From JBBQXY01 sp051004815 (GTDB taxonomy: Bacteria; Chloroflexota; Ktedonobacteria; Ktedonobacterales; Ktedonobacteraceae), in assembly GCA_051004815.1 (NCBI GenBank), contig JBPCJY010000064.1, forward strand, positions 1 to 27,771: a stretch of 27,771 nucleotides of DNA. The letters are read 5' to 3'. The notes below the pieces were generated by a model. The model was not told the DNA's origin and did no database searches. It saw only the letters and a list, made by a program, of their open reading frames with translations. Numbering within the stretch: position 1 is the first letter of the stretch; each line of letters opens with the position of its first letter. This document shows, one piece after another, positions 1-7,730 of this stretch. The position numbers and the translations under genes were made by a program.

Positions 1-64
1 TATACCATCTCCAAGCGGTTTTGTAGGTGATCCCAACTTTCTTGGCATAGTGGCTTAATTTCAT
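1..64 (-). CDS. IS607-type serine recombinase (TnpA), N-terminus only
   Basis: The minus strand opens with ATG at 64 and stays open to the window edge for 21 codons (MKLSHYAKKVGITYKTAWRW and one more). This matches the MerR-like helix-turn-helix that begins IS607-family TnpA recombinases, which read K-L-S-x-Y-A-K-x-x-G-I-x-Y-x-T-A-W-x-W. The catalytic serine domain would lie outside the window. In IS607 elements this gene usually precedes tnpB. Only the N-terminal helix-turn-helix is visible, so a stand-alone MerR-like regulator is not excluded, but the match to the IS607 pattern is strong. Confidence 0.72.
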   Translation of the reverse strand, partial: MKLSHYAKKVGITYKTAWRWY

Positions 65-70
65 GTCTAC

Positions 71-100
71 ATTTTACCATGAAATAGCCATAAATATCAA
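71..100 (-). promoter_or_regulatory. candidate promoter of the IS607-type gene
   Basis: On the minus strand TTGATA (100-95) and TAAAAT (76-71) are separated by 18 bases, each one mismatch from the sigma-70 consensus. Only 6 bases separate the -10 box from the ATG at 64, so transcription would start at or next to the start codon and the message would be leaderless or nearly so. No good Shine-Dalgarno sequence precedes the ATG. Confidence 0.5.
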
Positions 101-180
101 TGTATATTAAGAAGTTATTTCACCCTACTATATTCGCACAAATCAATATAAATTTCCATGCATAAGCAGCAGTATTGCAA

Positions 181-1002
181 TTACGCACCCACTATTGCGT
201 AAGGTAAGCACACCGGAAAACCATCAACGGGATGACTGATAATCTGTGCTTGCACTTGAAATACATCGGCTAGTAATGCGGGGGTTAGTACTTCGTGGGG
301 AGTGCCATCGGCGACGATACGCCCATCCTTGAGAGTTATGATGCGATCAGCGTAGCGTGCCGCCTGATTCAGATCATGTAGGACGAGTACGATTGTCTTG
401 CCATGCACGCGGTTCAGACGCTGGATGAGGGCCAATACTTCCAATTGATGTCCAATATCCAGGAAGGTTGTTGGCTCATCCAGCAACAAGATTGGCGTTG
501 CCTGTGCCAGGGCCAGAGCTATCCAGGCCCGTTGTCGTTCACCTCCTGAAAGACTATCGAGCCGACGGTAGCGGAACTCTGTCATGTTTGTCTGCACCAG
601 GGCTTCTGTGATAGCTCCGTGATCTTGTTCGCGCAGCATGCGTAGTGGTCCGGCATGAGGATAACGACCCTGTTCCACCAATTCTCCGACGACCAATTCC
701 TCTGGCGCAATCGGCCCTTGCGGCAGGATGGCGATTTGGCGGGCAACCTCCCGCGTGCTCAGGCGTGCAATAGCCTGTCCGTCAAGGTAGACTGTACCAG
801 CTTGTGGAGCGAGCAAGCGAGCTAGTGTTTTCAGCAATGTCGATTTTCCCGAACCATTCGGTCCAACCAGCGCAGTGATCGCCCCTTTAGCAATTTGTAG
901 GGATAATTCCGGGATTACTAACTGCTTTGCATAGCTGACTGCCAGTACTTCTGCCTCCAGGACTGCCGTCGGAGGGGGCTGTTGCGATGTATTCAGGTTC
1001 AT
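181..1002 (-). CDS. iron-siderophore/cobalamin-type ABC transporter ATP-binding protein
   Basis: This cytoplasmic ATPase powers the importer formed with the two upstream permeases. It has Walker A (GPNGSGKST near residue 47), Q-loop, signature LSGGERQRA, Walker B LLLDEP followed by TTFLD, and the switch His in VLHDLNQAARYAD. The length of 273 aa is normal for the FecE/FhuC/BtuD family. I chose ATG at 1002 because it overlaps the stop of the upstream permease as ATGA, like the neighbouring junction. A TTG five codons earlier (1017) is possible but has no advantage. It is the last gene of the operon. Substrate (ferric siderophore, heme or B12) cannot be told from this subunit. Confidence 0.9.
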   Translation of the reverse strand: MNLNTSQQPPPTAVLEAEVLAVSYAKQLVIPELSLQIAKGAITALVGPNGSGKSTLLKTLARLLAPQAGTVYLDGQAIARLSTREVARQIAILPQGPIAPEELVVGELVEQGRYPHAGPLRMLREQDHGAITEALVQTNMTEFRYRRLDSLSGGERQRAWIALALAQATPILLLDEPTTFLDIGHQLEVLALIQRLNRVHGKTIVLVLHDLNQAARYADRIITLKDGRIVADGTPHEVLTPALLADVFQVQAQIISHPVDGFPVCLPYAIVGA

Positions 1003-2006
1003 AGATTGCTCCGCCAAACAAGATAGAGAAAGAAAGGTGCTCCCAGCAAGGCCAGCACAGCCCCAACGGGTATGGCCACCGCTTGCGATAGAACCTGCGC
1101 CACGGTATCCGCTGCCAGCAAAAGCCCTGCGCCTACCAGCATGCTAAAAGGAAAAAGACGCCTGGCATCGGTTCCCACAATACGGCGTGCGCTGTGCGGG
1201 GCGATAAGTCCGAGGAAGGTGATCCCCCCTACGACGGCAACCGCGCTTGCCGTGAGGATGATCGCTATGAAGAACAACACCGCTCGCGACCACAGTACCC
1301 GTAATCCCAGCCCTGTTGCGCTAGCATCACCCAATTGGAGCACATTCGCACGGCTAGCGCATCCCAATCCAAGGGGGAGCGCAAACAAAGCCCAGGGCCA
1401 GAGCATTTGCCAATGTATCCAGACGCGCCCGTCAAGGGAGCCGATCAACCAGATCAGGATACTGCCTATCGACTCCTGTCTGAGGAGCAGAATCACAGAG
1501 GTACAGGAGCGCAACACAACGCTCACCAGCACACCCGTCAGCACCAGACGGCTGGCGACCGTTTTCCTCTGCCAGCTCAACAGATAGACGAGACCACCAG
1601 CCAGTACGCCACCAACCAGGGCTGCCAGGGGCAGGTCGATGCCCGGCTGGGCCAATTGACCGGGGCCACGCGCCAGCCACAACACTGCGCCTAGCACAGC
1701 ACCGGAAGTTGCTCCTGTCATCTCCGGTTCAGTAAGCGGATTGTGCATAACGCTCTGTAGCAGGGCTCCTGCTAAGCCAAGCATAGCACCCACCACGATA
1801 GCAATGAGCGTGCGCGGAAGTCGTAAGTCCCACACAATGATGAAATGGAACGGCGCAACGGGATGATAGAGCAGTGCTGCGATGACCTCCGCGGGGGTCA
1901 GAGGCACGGTGCCAGTGCCAATATGCAGGACAGCTAGCAAGCTTACGGCAATGCCTCCCAGCAGGAGCAGTAGCCGATAGTGTTGCACTCCAAATGGCGG
2001 TTTCAT
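999..2006 (-). CDS. FecCD/BtuC-type ABC transporter permease (second subunit)
   Basis: This integral membrane protein of 335 aa has about nine or ten hydrophobic segments and the family landmarks MLGLAGALLQSVMHNPLTEPEMTG near residue 80 and GGITFLGLIAPHSARRIVG in the C-terminal third, the latter lying beside the ATPase-coupling loop. It should pair with the product of the gene at 2003-3028 to form the heterodimeric channel. ATG at 2006 overlaps the upstream TGA as ATGA. A longer frame reaching 2081 would add 25 residues inside the upstream gene and is unlikely. Substrate is probably a ferric siderophore, but that is inference from the operon as a whole. Confidence 0.9.
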   Translation of the reverse strand: MKPPFGVQHYRLLLLLGGIAVSLLAVLHIGTGTVPLTPAEVIAALLYHPVAPFHFIIVWDLRLPRTLIAIVVGAMLGLAGALLQSVMHNPLTEPEMTGATSGAVLGAVLWLARGPGQLAQPGIDLPLAALVGGVLAGGLVYLLSWQRKTVASRLVLTGVLVSVVLRSCTSVILLLRQESIGSILIWLIGSLDGRVWIHWQMLWPWALFALPLGLGCASRANVLQLGDASATGLGLRVLWSRAVLFFIAIILTASAVAVVGGITFLGLIAPHSARRIVGTDARRLFPFSMLVGAGLLLAADTVAQVLSQAVAIPVGAVLALLGAPFFLYLVWRSNL

Positions 2007-3028
2007 GTGCCACCTGCCCGCTTTCCAAGCTGCCGCCGCAGCAAGAAAAGGAGGCATGGCCCTCCTATCAGTGTCGTCCATAAACCTACAGGAAGCTCCT
2101 GTGGATCAAACACCTGGCGTGCTAACAGGTCCGCCCCTGTAAGCAGCACTGCCCCCACCAGTGCGGCACAGGGCAGGACGATACGGGCATCAGATGTCTG
2201 AAGGAGACGTCTGACTAGATGAGGTGCCAGCAGTGCAATAAAGGAAATCGGCCCGCAAACGGCTACGACTGCCGCGACCAATCCCGTACTGAGCACAAGG
2301 ATGAGTAGCCGCGTGCGGAACACTGGTAATCCTAACCCACGCGCCACATCATCCCCCAGACGCAGGACATTTAGAGGCCGTGTACATAATAGTGCCAGTG
2401 GAATGCCTACAACCGCCCAGGGCAACACCACATTCACATACTCCCAAGTTCGATTCGCCAGGCTCCCTACCAGGAAGAGAAACAGAATGCTGATATCATT
2501 TTGCGACCCCAGGCTCATCAGGATAATCACTGCCGCATTCAGGAGCGCAGCCAGGGCTACTCCTGTCAACACGAGTCGGATGGGGTCTCGCATCTGACGC
2601 ATAGTCAGCAATACGATACTGCCGCAACTCAACCCTCCCGCGAGCGCGAACCAGGGTATCAGACTGAATAGCACGGGTAGGTGCAGGATAGTGATTGCGG
2701 CTACTACGACGGTAGCTCCTGCTGTCACCCCCAGCAGTTCCGGCCCTGCCAGCACGTTTTGCAGGGCGTCCTGGAGTAGCGCACCGGAGAGGGCTAGCAT
2801 GGCCCCGGCCAGAATGCCCAGTACAAGCCGTGGCAGCCGCAGTTGTTTCACCACAATACGAGACAAGGCACTTCCACCACCTTGAAAGATCACCACAAGA
2901 TCATGCAGCGAGAGGCGCGGCGTCCCCAGTGCTAAACTCAGCAGCCCGATGCCTACGAGGAGGACACTGCATGCTGCTACCAGCATGATTACCTGTATGC
3001 GCCTGTCGCGCCCTGCCAGCCGTTGCAT
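2003..3028 (-). CDS. FecCD/BtuC-type ABC transporter permease (first subunit)
   Basis: This membrane permease of about 341 aa opens with a hydrophobic helix (VIMLVAACSVLLVGIGLLSL) and contains the family signatures LSGALLQDALQNVLAGPELLGVTAGA and GPISFIALLAPHLVRRLL. It resembles its downstream neighbour in layout but differs enough to be a heterodimer partner rather than a recent duplicate. The start is ATG at 3028, whose first base is the last base of the TGA of the upstream lipoprotein gene (TGATG). A TTG one codon upstream is also possible. The chained overlaps imply translational coupling and near-equal production of the subunits. Confidence 0.9.
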   Translation of the reverse strand: MQRLAGRDRRIQVIMLVAACSVLLVGIGLLSLALGTPRLSLHDLVVIFQGGGSALSRIVVKQLRLPRLVLGILAGAMLALSGALLQDALQNVLAGPELLGVTAGATVVVAAITILHLPVLFSLIPWFALAGGLSCGSIVLLTMRQMRDPIRLVLTGVALAALLNAAVIILMSLGSQNDISILFLFLVGSLANRTWEYVNVVLPWAVVGIPLALLCTRPLNVLRLGDDVARGLGLPVFRTRLLILVLSTGLVAAVVAVCGPISFIALLAPHLVRRLLQTSDARIVLPCAALVGAVLLTGADLLARQVFDPQELPVGLWTTLIGGPCLLFLLRRQLGKRAGGT

Positions 3029-4017
3029 CAAGACAGGGGACTCGTGAACACGTCAGGGTAGAGTTTCATCATCGCATCATCCAGTGCCAGGCTCAACGAA
3101 CGGGTTCCCCTGCCAAAAATGTAGTAATTCGGGTTCACCTCGTATACCCGCTGATTTTTGACCGCCTTCAACTGGCTCCAAACGGGATTACTCGCCAATT
3201 GTTTCGAGAGAGGTTGCGCACCCGCGGTGAACGTTAAGGACGCAATGAATAGCACAGCCGGATCGACCGCTAAAATTTTCTCCAGGGAGTACGGTATCGC
3301 CCCCGGTTCATGATCGCTCGCTGGTGCAGCACCAGCACCTGGAAACGGCCACGGATACGGTGTGACCTGCTCTAGCACGCTGGAGAAGAGCGATCCCTGC
3401 GTAAAAATGTTGAAGTTGACATCGGAACCGTACAGCAAAAGTGCCGAAAGGTTGTTCGGCGTCTTTGCTTTATAGGCGGCAAGCTTATGGAGAAAACGCT
3501 GCGCGGCTGCATCTGCCTGCTCGCTGCGACCTGTCAACCTGCCAATGTCCTTCAGATAAAAGATCGCGTCGGTATATTTCGTCGGATTCATGATGTACAA
3601 CGGGGCAATCGGCTTCAATGCATCACGTAAACTCTCGTGAACATTCGCTAACCCAATCACCAGGTCTGGCGTGACTTTGGCGATATCCTCCACGTTGGGA
3701 TTAAAAAATGGCCCTCCAATCATTGTAAAGTGTTTCGCTGCATTTCCAAAAAAGGCGGGGTCTTGTCCGAACGTATCGTTGACCGCGACAGGAGGAAGCC
3801 CCAGTTCAGCCAGAATGTCCTCGCAGAGCGAAACCAGGCAAGCAATACGGGCCGGTCGTTTGGGCAGTGTAATGGTCATATGAGTTGCATCAGTAAAGGT
3901 GAGGGCCTGTGTTGGCGAGCCAGGACTGGCTGGTACTGATGCAGGTGGGCCTCCACACGCCGCGATAGGTACCATCAAAACGAGGAGCAAGGTAAGAAGT
4001 TGTAAAAGACGACGCAC
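3028..4017 (-). CDS. iron-siderophore/heme-type substrate-binding lipoprotein
   Basis: The 329-aa product has a signal peptide with a lipobox ending IAAC (Cys21), followed by a Gly/Pro/Ser linker, so it is expected to be anchored outside the membrane. The body fits the TroA/FepB/BtuF fold: RPARIACLVSLCEDILAELGLPPVAV near residues 53-80, TPDLVIGLANVHESL, and a C-terminal VYEVNPNYYIFGRGTRSL. It would capture the ligand and hand it to the permeases encoded directly downstream. A Shine-Dalgarno-like GAAAGAGG lies about 7 bases before the ATG. It is first in the operon, and a candidate promoter lies about 50-75 bases upstream. The ligand is not identifiable; iron-siderophore is the commonest for this arrangement. 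Confidence 0.88.
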   Translation of the reverse strand: MRRLLQLLTLLLVLMVPIAACGGPPASVPASPGSPTQALTFTDATHMTITLPKRPARIACLVSLCEDILAELGLPPVAVNDTFGQDPAFFGNAAKHFTMIGGPFFNPNVEDIAKVTPDLVIGLANVHESLRDALKPIAPLYIMNPTKYTDAIFYLKDIGRLTGRSEQADAAAQRFLHKLAAYKAKTPNNLSALLLYGSDVNFNIFTQGSLFSSVLEQVTPYPWPFPGAGAAPASDHEPGAIPYSLEKILAVDPAVLFIASLTFTAGAQPLSKQLASNPVWSQLKAVKNQRVYEVNPNYYIFGRGTRSLSLALDDAMMKLYPDVFTSPLS

Positions 4018-4063
4018 CAGGAAGACCTCTTTCTCAAAAAATAGGGAAAAGCATTTTAGTAGT

Positions 4064-4093
4064 AGTCTATGTGCCAGTCTACATGTTTGTCAA
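4064..4093 (-). promoter_or_regulatory. candidate promoter of the uptake operon with a repeated hexamer
   Basis: A perfect minus-strand TTGACA (4093-4088) is followed after 18 bases by TAGACT (4069-4064, 4 of 6 consensus bases). The same hexamer TAGACT also occurs in the spacer at 4081-4076, 12 bases from the first, giving a direct repeat that overlaps the promoter. Such placement would suit a regulator, but no known Fur or DtxR box is recognisable. Confidence 0.5.
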
Positions 4094-4134
4094 GGTCGCT
4101 GCTTAGCTTGCTTGACCCAGGTGGAGAACGCATC

Positions 4135-5430
4135 CTACTTCTCCGGCGAAGGCAGCCCACAGCATATCCAGGCTCCGGCCATTATTTCTTCTGGTATGCC
4201 GCCCACGCTGGCAGGTGCTTGTCGTGCAACGACCTGTCCATCCTTGATGACGAGTTCGATGTTACTTCGATCGGCCAGGAAACGCAGGTTATCCAGTGGA
4301 TTCTTTGTGACAACGATGAGGTCTGCAACCTTGCCTTGTTCCAGCGTTCCGAGCCAGCCATCCCACCCCAGGGCGCGAGCCGCGTTAGCAGTAGAAGCCA
4401 CAATGGTCTGCATGGGAGAAAGCCCTGCCTCTGCCATCCATACTAGTTCCATGGCATTGTCGCCGTGAAAGTTGTACGGTGTCGCTGCATCGGTTCCCAT
4501 CGCGATAGGTACTCCCAATGCCAGCGCACGCCGCACGCTGCGCAGGGCATCTTCTTGTACCGCCTTAGATTTCTCCATAATCCAGTCAGGAATGCCTGGG
4601 CGATCGCCGTAGATGACATCAAAGCCAGGTTTCAACGTTGGCACGAGGAAAATCTCTCGCTCAGCCATTGTCTCCATCAACGTCTCATCCTGGTGGAGAT
4701 ACGTGCCATGTTCTATTGTACGCACTCCCGCCATGACTGCGTTACGGATGCCCTGAATGCCATGTGCGTGGGCCGCGACAGGCTTGCCCACCTTGGCCGC
4801 CTCTTCAACTGCTACCCGCAGTTCGTCCAGGCCGAACTGCACCGCGCCAGGTTTTTCCCCTGGTGTCAGTATTGCACCCGTTGCCAGTACCTTAATCAGA
4901 TCGGCCCCCGCTTTCAGTTGTTCGCGAGCAGCCTTGCGCACTTCTTCCAGACCATCGGCTTCGCGGTACATTCCCTCGTAATACTCTGTCCCTGCTGAAG
5001 TAATGGACAACAGTTTGCCAGAGAGTTGCATACGCGGCCCAGTCCACATTCCGCTCTCTATGGCTTTGCGTACCGAGAATTCCAACCAATGTCGTCCCCC
5101 GACGTCGCGTACAGTGGTGACACCAGCCGCAAGGCTATTTTGTGCATGCTTGAGCATAAGCAACGTTGCCCAGCCCATATCCCCATGCAAACGGCTATCC
5201 GGCGCACCGTCACCAGCCAGATGAACATGACAATCAATCAAGCCGGGTAAGACATAGCGTCCAGGCAAATCAAGCACAGTAATTGGCTCGTCCGGTGCCA
5301 TCGTCCAACCCGCTTCCTCTCCAACATAAGCGATGCGCCCGTCCCGAATCACCAGGGCACTCTGTTCCTGGGGAGGACGTCCGGTACCATCGATCAGTAT
5401 CATCTGTTTAAGCATCAGTGTTGAGGACAT
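4135..5430 (-). CDS. amidohydrolase family protein (imidazolonepropionase/prolidase-like)
   Basis: The 431-aa product is a metal-dependent hydrolase of the amidohydrolase superfamily with a complete metal site: H68-x-H70 in DCHVHLAG, a candidate carboxylated Lys180 in GADLIKVLATG, H221 in VAAHAHG, H241 in IEHGTYL and D314 in MGTDAATP. The N-terminus (LIDGTGRPPQEQSALVIRDGRI) and the C-terminal KVADLIVV form the usual beta-sandwich. This subfamily includes aryldialkylphosphatase- and Xaa-Pro-dipeptidase-like enzymes, so the natural substrate is not predictable. It has no signal peptide and is probably cytoplasmic. AGGAG lies about 9 bases before the ATG. It is transcribed away from the alpha/beta hydrolase gene and appears monocistronic. 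Confidence 0.88.
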   Translation of the reverse strand: MSSTLMLKQMILIDGTGRPPQEQSALVIRDGRIAYVGEEAGWTMAPDEPITVLDLPGRYVLPGLIDCHVHLAGDGAPDSRLHGDMGWATLLMLKHAQNSLAAGVTTVRDVGGRHWLEFSVRKAIESGMWTGPRMQLSGKLLSITSAGTEYYEGMYREADGLEEVRKAAREQLKAGADLIKVLATGAILTPGEKPGAVQFGLDELRVAVEEAAKVGKPVAAHAHGIQGIRNAVMAGVRTIEHGTYLHQDETLMETMAEREIFLVPTLKPGFDVIYGDRPGIPDWIMEKSKAVQEDALRSVRRALALGVPIAMGTDAATPYNFHGDNAMELVWMAEAGLSPMQTIVASTANAARALGWDGWLGTLEQGKVADLIVVTKNPLDNLRFLADRSNIELVIKDGQVVARQAPASVGGIPEEIMAGAWICCGLPSPEK

Positions 5431-5497
5431 GGTAAGGTCTCCTAAGATGGTTCAGCCATCTTCAACATAGAAGTTCAATGTGGGTACGTATGCAGCC

Positions 5498-5526
5498 ATT
5501 ACATAATGTTTATCGTACCACGTTAA
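5498..5526 (-). promoter_or_regulatory. candidate promoter of the amidohydrolase gene
   Basis: On the minus strand TTAACG (5526-5521) and TGTAAT (5503-5498) are separated by 17 bases and lie about 65 bases before the start codon. The -10 box has 5 of 6 consensus bases and the -35 box has 4 of 6. Confidence 0.5.
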
Positions 5527-5589
5527 CCTCATTCTTTTCTCATCAATAAAAATGGTAGCTATCAATCAATGTGTTCAGGAAATAACATC

Positions 5590-5643
5590 AATGCCGTGTC
5601 TCTGTTGCCCACTATGATAAGATGAATATAGAGACACGGCATT
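5590..5643. repeat. perfect 14-base inverted repeat, 26-base spacer
   Basis: The left arm AATGCCGTGTCTCT (5590-5603) is exactly reverse-complementary to AGAGACACGGCATT (5630-5643). The repeat lies between the divergent amidohydrolase and alpha/beta hydrolase genes, and the right arm ends 22 bases before the latter. No T-run follows on either strand, so a terminator is unlikely. An operator pair or an RNA hairpin in the hydrolase leader are the main options. Confidence 0.85.
5605..5632 (+). promoter_or_regulatory. weak candidate promoter of the alpha/beta hydrolase gene
   Basis: TTGCCC (5605-5610) and TATAGA (5627-5632) are 16 bases apart, each with 4 of 6 consensus bases. They lie within the inverted repeat, the -10 box touching its right arm. 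TATGAT at 5613-5618 is an alternative -10 box. The prediction is weak. Confidence 0.28.
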
Positions 5644-5665
5644 CTTTCTCTATAGACAAAATATC

Positions 5666-6970
5666 ATGACGATCGGATTGACTATGGACAACACAGCAGC
5701 GGCAACGCAACTCGTCGCGCAACTCGCGCAAGGTGATTTTGTGGGAGCGTGGCAGCGTTTGGCAAACGACTTTCAGGGCAAGATGTCGGCGGAACAGGTG
5801 CAGAAAGCATGGCAAGGGGTTATTGCTCAGTTCGGGCCATTCAAAGAGCAGTCAGGAACGCACATATTACAGATAAAGCAGATAGAAATGGTGATTGTGA
5901 CTTGTGCCTTTGCACATGCCAGTGTAGATGCTAACGTAGCTTTTAACAGCACTGGCGAGATTGTTGGCGCGTCCATTACCCCTGCTGGCTATCTTGAACA
6001 ACAGGTTAACGCGACCTATGAACCGCCAGCCTATGTACAACCTGCGCTCTTCCGTGAGCAGGAGGTACAGGTCGGACAGGGTGAGTGGGTCTTGCCCGGC
6101 ACACTGAGTTTGCCTGTAGGTGATGGGCCTTTTCCATCTGTGGTTCTGGTGCATGGTTCAGGCCCCCAGGATCGGGATGAGACAATTGGCTCCAATAAGC
6201 CATTCTGCGATCTCGCCTGGGGACTGGCCTCACAAGGTATCGCGGTGCTGCGCTATGATAAGCGTACAAAAGTATATGGCGAGAAGATGTCGCAAATGGT
6301 TGACACGATTACAGTGCAGACAGAGGTAATCGACGATGCGCTAGCAGCCGTTACGCTGCTGCGCGGCACTACACAGATAGATCCGCACAGGATATGTGTG
6401 TTGGGCCATAGCATGGGAGGCTATCTCCTGCCACGAATAGGAAGTACTGCTCCAGACATTGCGGGTTTGATAGTGCTGGCAGGTCTGGTGCGGCCTTTGG
6501 AAGATACTATATTGGAACAATTCACCTACATCTACTCGCTGACCGGTGATCGCTCGGCTGAGCAACAACAGCAGTTAGATGCATTGACAAAGCAAGTGGC
6601 CCTGGTGAAATCCCCGGCATTGTCGCTGGCAACGCCAGCAACAGACCTTCCGATGGGCATGTCGCCAGCCTACTGGTTAGACCTGCGTGGTTATCAGCCA
6701 GCGAAAATGGCCCAACATCTCAAGCAACCCATGCTGATCCTCCAGGCGGAGAGCGATTATCAGGTGACTATGGAGGATTTCCAGAGTTGGCAAGATGCTC
6801 TTGCTTCACGCGGCAACGTCCAGTTTAAGCGTTACCCCGGACTCTCCCATTTATTTATGCCCGTGGAAGGTGGCGGAAAAGCAACTCCTGGCACATACAT
6901 GGTGCCGAGTCACGTTACCGAAGAGGTCGTGAGTGACATCGCACGATGGGTGAAAACTTCTCTTTTATAG
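5666..6970 (+). CDS. alpha/beta hydrolase with N-terminal DUF3887-like domain
   Basis: The 434-aa product has two parts. Residues about 10-110 form a small alpha+beta domain (DFVGAWQRLANDFQGKMSAEQ, then FNSTGEIVGASI) resembling DUF3887. Residues about 130-434 form an alpha/beta hydrolase with an oxyanion-hole motif HGSG (163-166), nucleophile Ser249 in GHSMGG, acid Asp364 in LILQAESDYQV and His395 in GLSHLFMP. It is likely a serine esterase or peptidase; substrate unknown. No signal peptide is visible, unlike some relatives. No clear Shine-Dalgarno precedes ATG 5666; ATG 5684 six codons later is an alternative. The YkgJ-like gene follows after 27 bases, probably co-transcribed. Confidence 0.88.
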   Translation: MTIGLTMDNTAAATQLVAQLAQGDFVGAWQRLANDFQGKMSAEQVQKAWQGVIAQFGPFKEQSGTHILQIKQIEMVIVTCAFAHASVDANVAFNSTGEIVGASITPAGYLEQQVNATYEPPAYVQPALFREQEVQVGQGEWVLPGTLSLPVGDGPFPSVVLVHGSGPQDRDETIGSNKPFCDLAWGLASQGIAVLRYDKRTKVYGEKMSQMVDTITVQTEVIDDALAAVTLLRGTTQIDPHRICVLGHSMGGYLLPRIGSTAPDIAGLIVLAGLVRPLEDTILEQFTYIYSLTGDRSAEQQQQLDALTKQVALVKSPALSLATPATDLPMGMSPAYWLDLRGYQPAKMAQHLKQPMLILQAESDYQVTMEDFQSWQDALASRGNVQFKRYPGLSHLFMPVEGGGKATPGTYMVPSHVTEEVVSDIARWVKTSLL

Positions 6971-6997
6971 CTACAAGGAAAAAGGAACCCATAACTC

Positions 6998-7255
6998 ATG
7001 AATTGTCGCGTTGGTTGTGGAGCGTGCTGTATCGCTCCATCCATCACATCAGCTATTCCTGGTATGCCGCATGGAAAACCAGCAGGGATGCGCTGTATTC
7101 AACTAACGGAAGACAACCGCTGCCAACTCTTTGGGAAACCAGAGCGTCCCGCCGTTTGTAATCGCTTACAGCCTTCTGAAGACATGTGCGGTCGCTCTAC
7201 GCAGGATGCGCTGCAACGCCTCACCTTCCTTGAACGTGTAACTACACCTCCCTAA
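6998..7255 (+). CDS. YkgJ-family cysteine-cluster protein
   Basis: This 85-aa protein carries eight cysteines (residues 3, 7, 10, 11, 33, 42, 54 and 64) in the pattern of the UPF0153/YkgJ family: GCGACC near the N-terminus, PGMPHGKPAG, then LFGKPERPAVC and PSEDMCG. The family is thought to bind zinc or an iron-sulfur cluster, but its role is unknown. AAGGA precedes the ATG at a proper distance. It follows the hydrolase gene by 27 bases on the same strand. Its TAA overlaps the TAG of the convergent VOC gene by four bases, leaving no room for a terminator. Confidence 0.85.
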   Translation: MNCRVGCGACCIAPSITSAIPGMPHGKPAGMRCIQLTEDNRCQLFGKPERPAVCNRLQPSEDMCGRSTQDALQRLTFLERVTTPP

Positions 7256-7686
7256 CCTTCTTTCGAGGTCTTGTGTTCTTCCAGGTCGCCAGAGAGCAGG
7301 ATAGTATTTCCGTCAGGGTCATTGACCATCGCAAAATACATGCCAATGGAGGTTTCGTAGGGAGCGCGGCGGCTCTGGTAGCCGAAACCAATGAGTTCAC
7401 TGTACTTTGCATCCACAGCATCACGTGTCTTCACATAGAACTCAAGGAGAGAACGGTAGCTGTCTGCTGCTTCCATGTACCCTGGTTCAGTACTCTTGGC
7501 AAAGCTGGGATCCCAACGAGAAGGTCTGGAGTCCAGGAAGAAGGTCAACCCGCTCCCCATCTTGACCTCGACGTGCGTCTTTCCTTCACTTCCCTCTGGA
7601 ATGGCAAGTCCGAGCCGCCGATAGAATTCCAGTGATGTCCCCATATCCTGGACGATCAGACCGAGCATGTAGAGTTCGAGTGCCAT
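7252..7686 (-). CDS. VOC (glyoxalase/bleomycin-resistance fold) family protein
   Basis: This 144-aa protein has one VOC module: LYMLGLIVQDMGTSLEFYRRLGLAIPEG at the N-terminus, HVEVKMGSGLTFFLDS in the middle, and FAMVNDPDGNTILLSG at the C-terminus, the classic final strand. It could be a metal-dependent lyase, dioxygenase or antibiotic-binding protein; the substrate is not deducible. His38 in the HVEV strand is a plausible metal ligand, but the full set cannot be assigned by eye. AAAGGA lies about 7 bases before the ATG. It follows the kinase gene by 44 bases on the same strand and may be the last gene of the sugar operon or a separate unit. Confidence 0.85.
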   Translation of the reverse strand: MALELYMLGLIVQDMGTSLEFYRRLGLAIPEGSEGKTHVEVKMGSGLTFFLDSRPSRWDPSFAKSTEPGYMEAADSYRSLLEFYVKTRDAVDAKYSELIGFGYQSRRAPYETSIGMYFAMVNDPDGNTILLSGDLEEHKTSKEG

Positions 7687-7730
7687 GATTGCGTTCCTTT
7701 CACTTCATATCACTTCATAAAGAACCTTTA

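Noticed and set aside
1072..1694. Plus-strand open frames of 119-171 codons inside the permease genes
   Set aside because: They are antisense to well-supported transport genes, have no homology that I recognise and show composition expected of a shadow frame.
4089..4116. GTCAAG/CTTGAC inverted repeat as terminator of the amidohydrolase gene
   Set aside because: The stem is only 6 bp with a 16-base loop, has no T-run, and overlaps the strong -35 box of the uptake operon.
5612..5815. 67-codon minus-strand frame across the divergent region
   Set aside because: It lies antisense to the hydrolase start and inside the inverted repeat, with no ribosome-binding site or recognisable domain.
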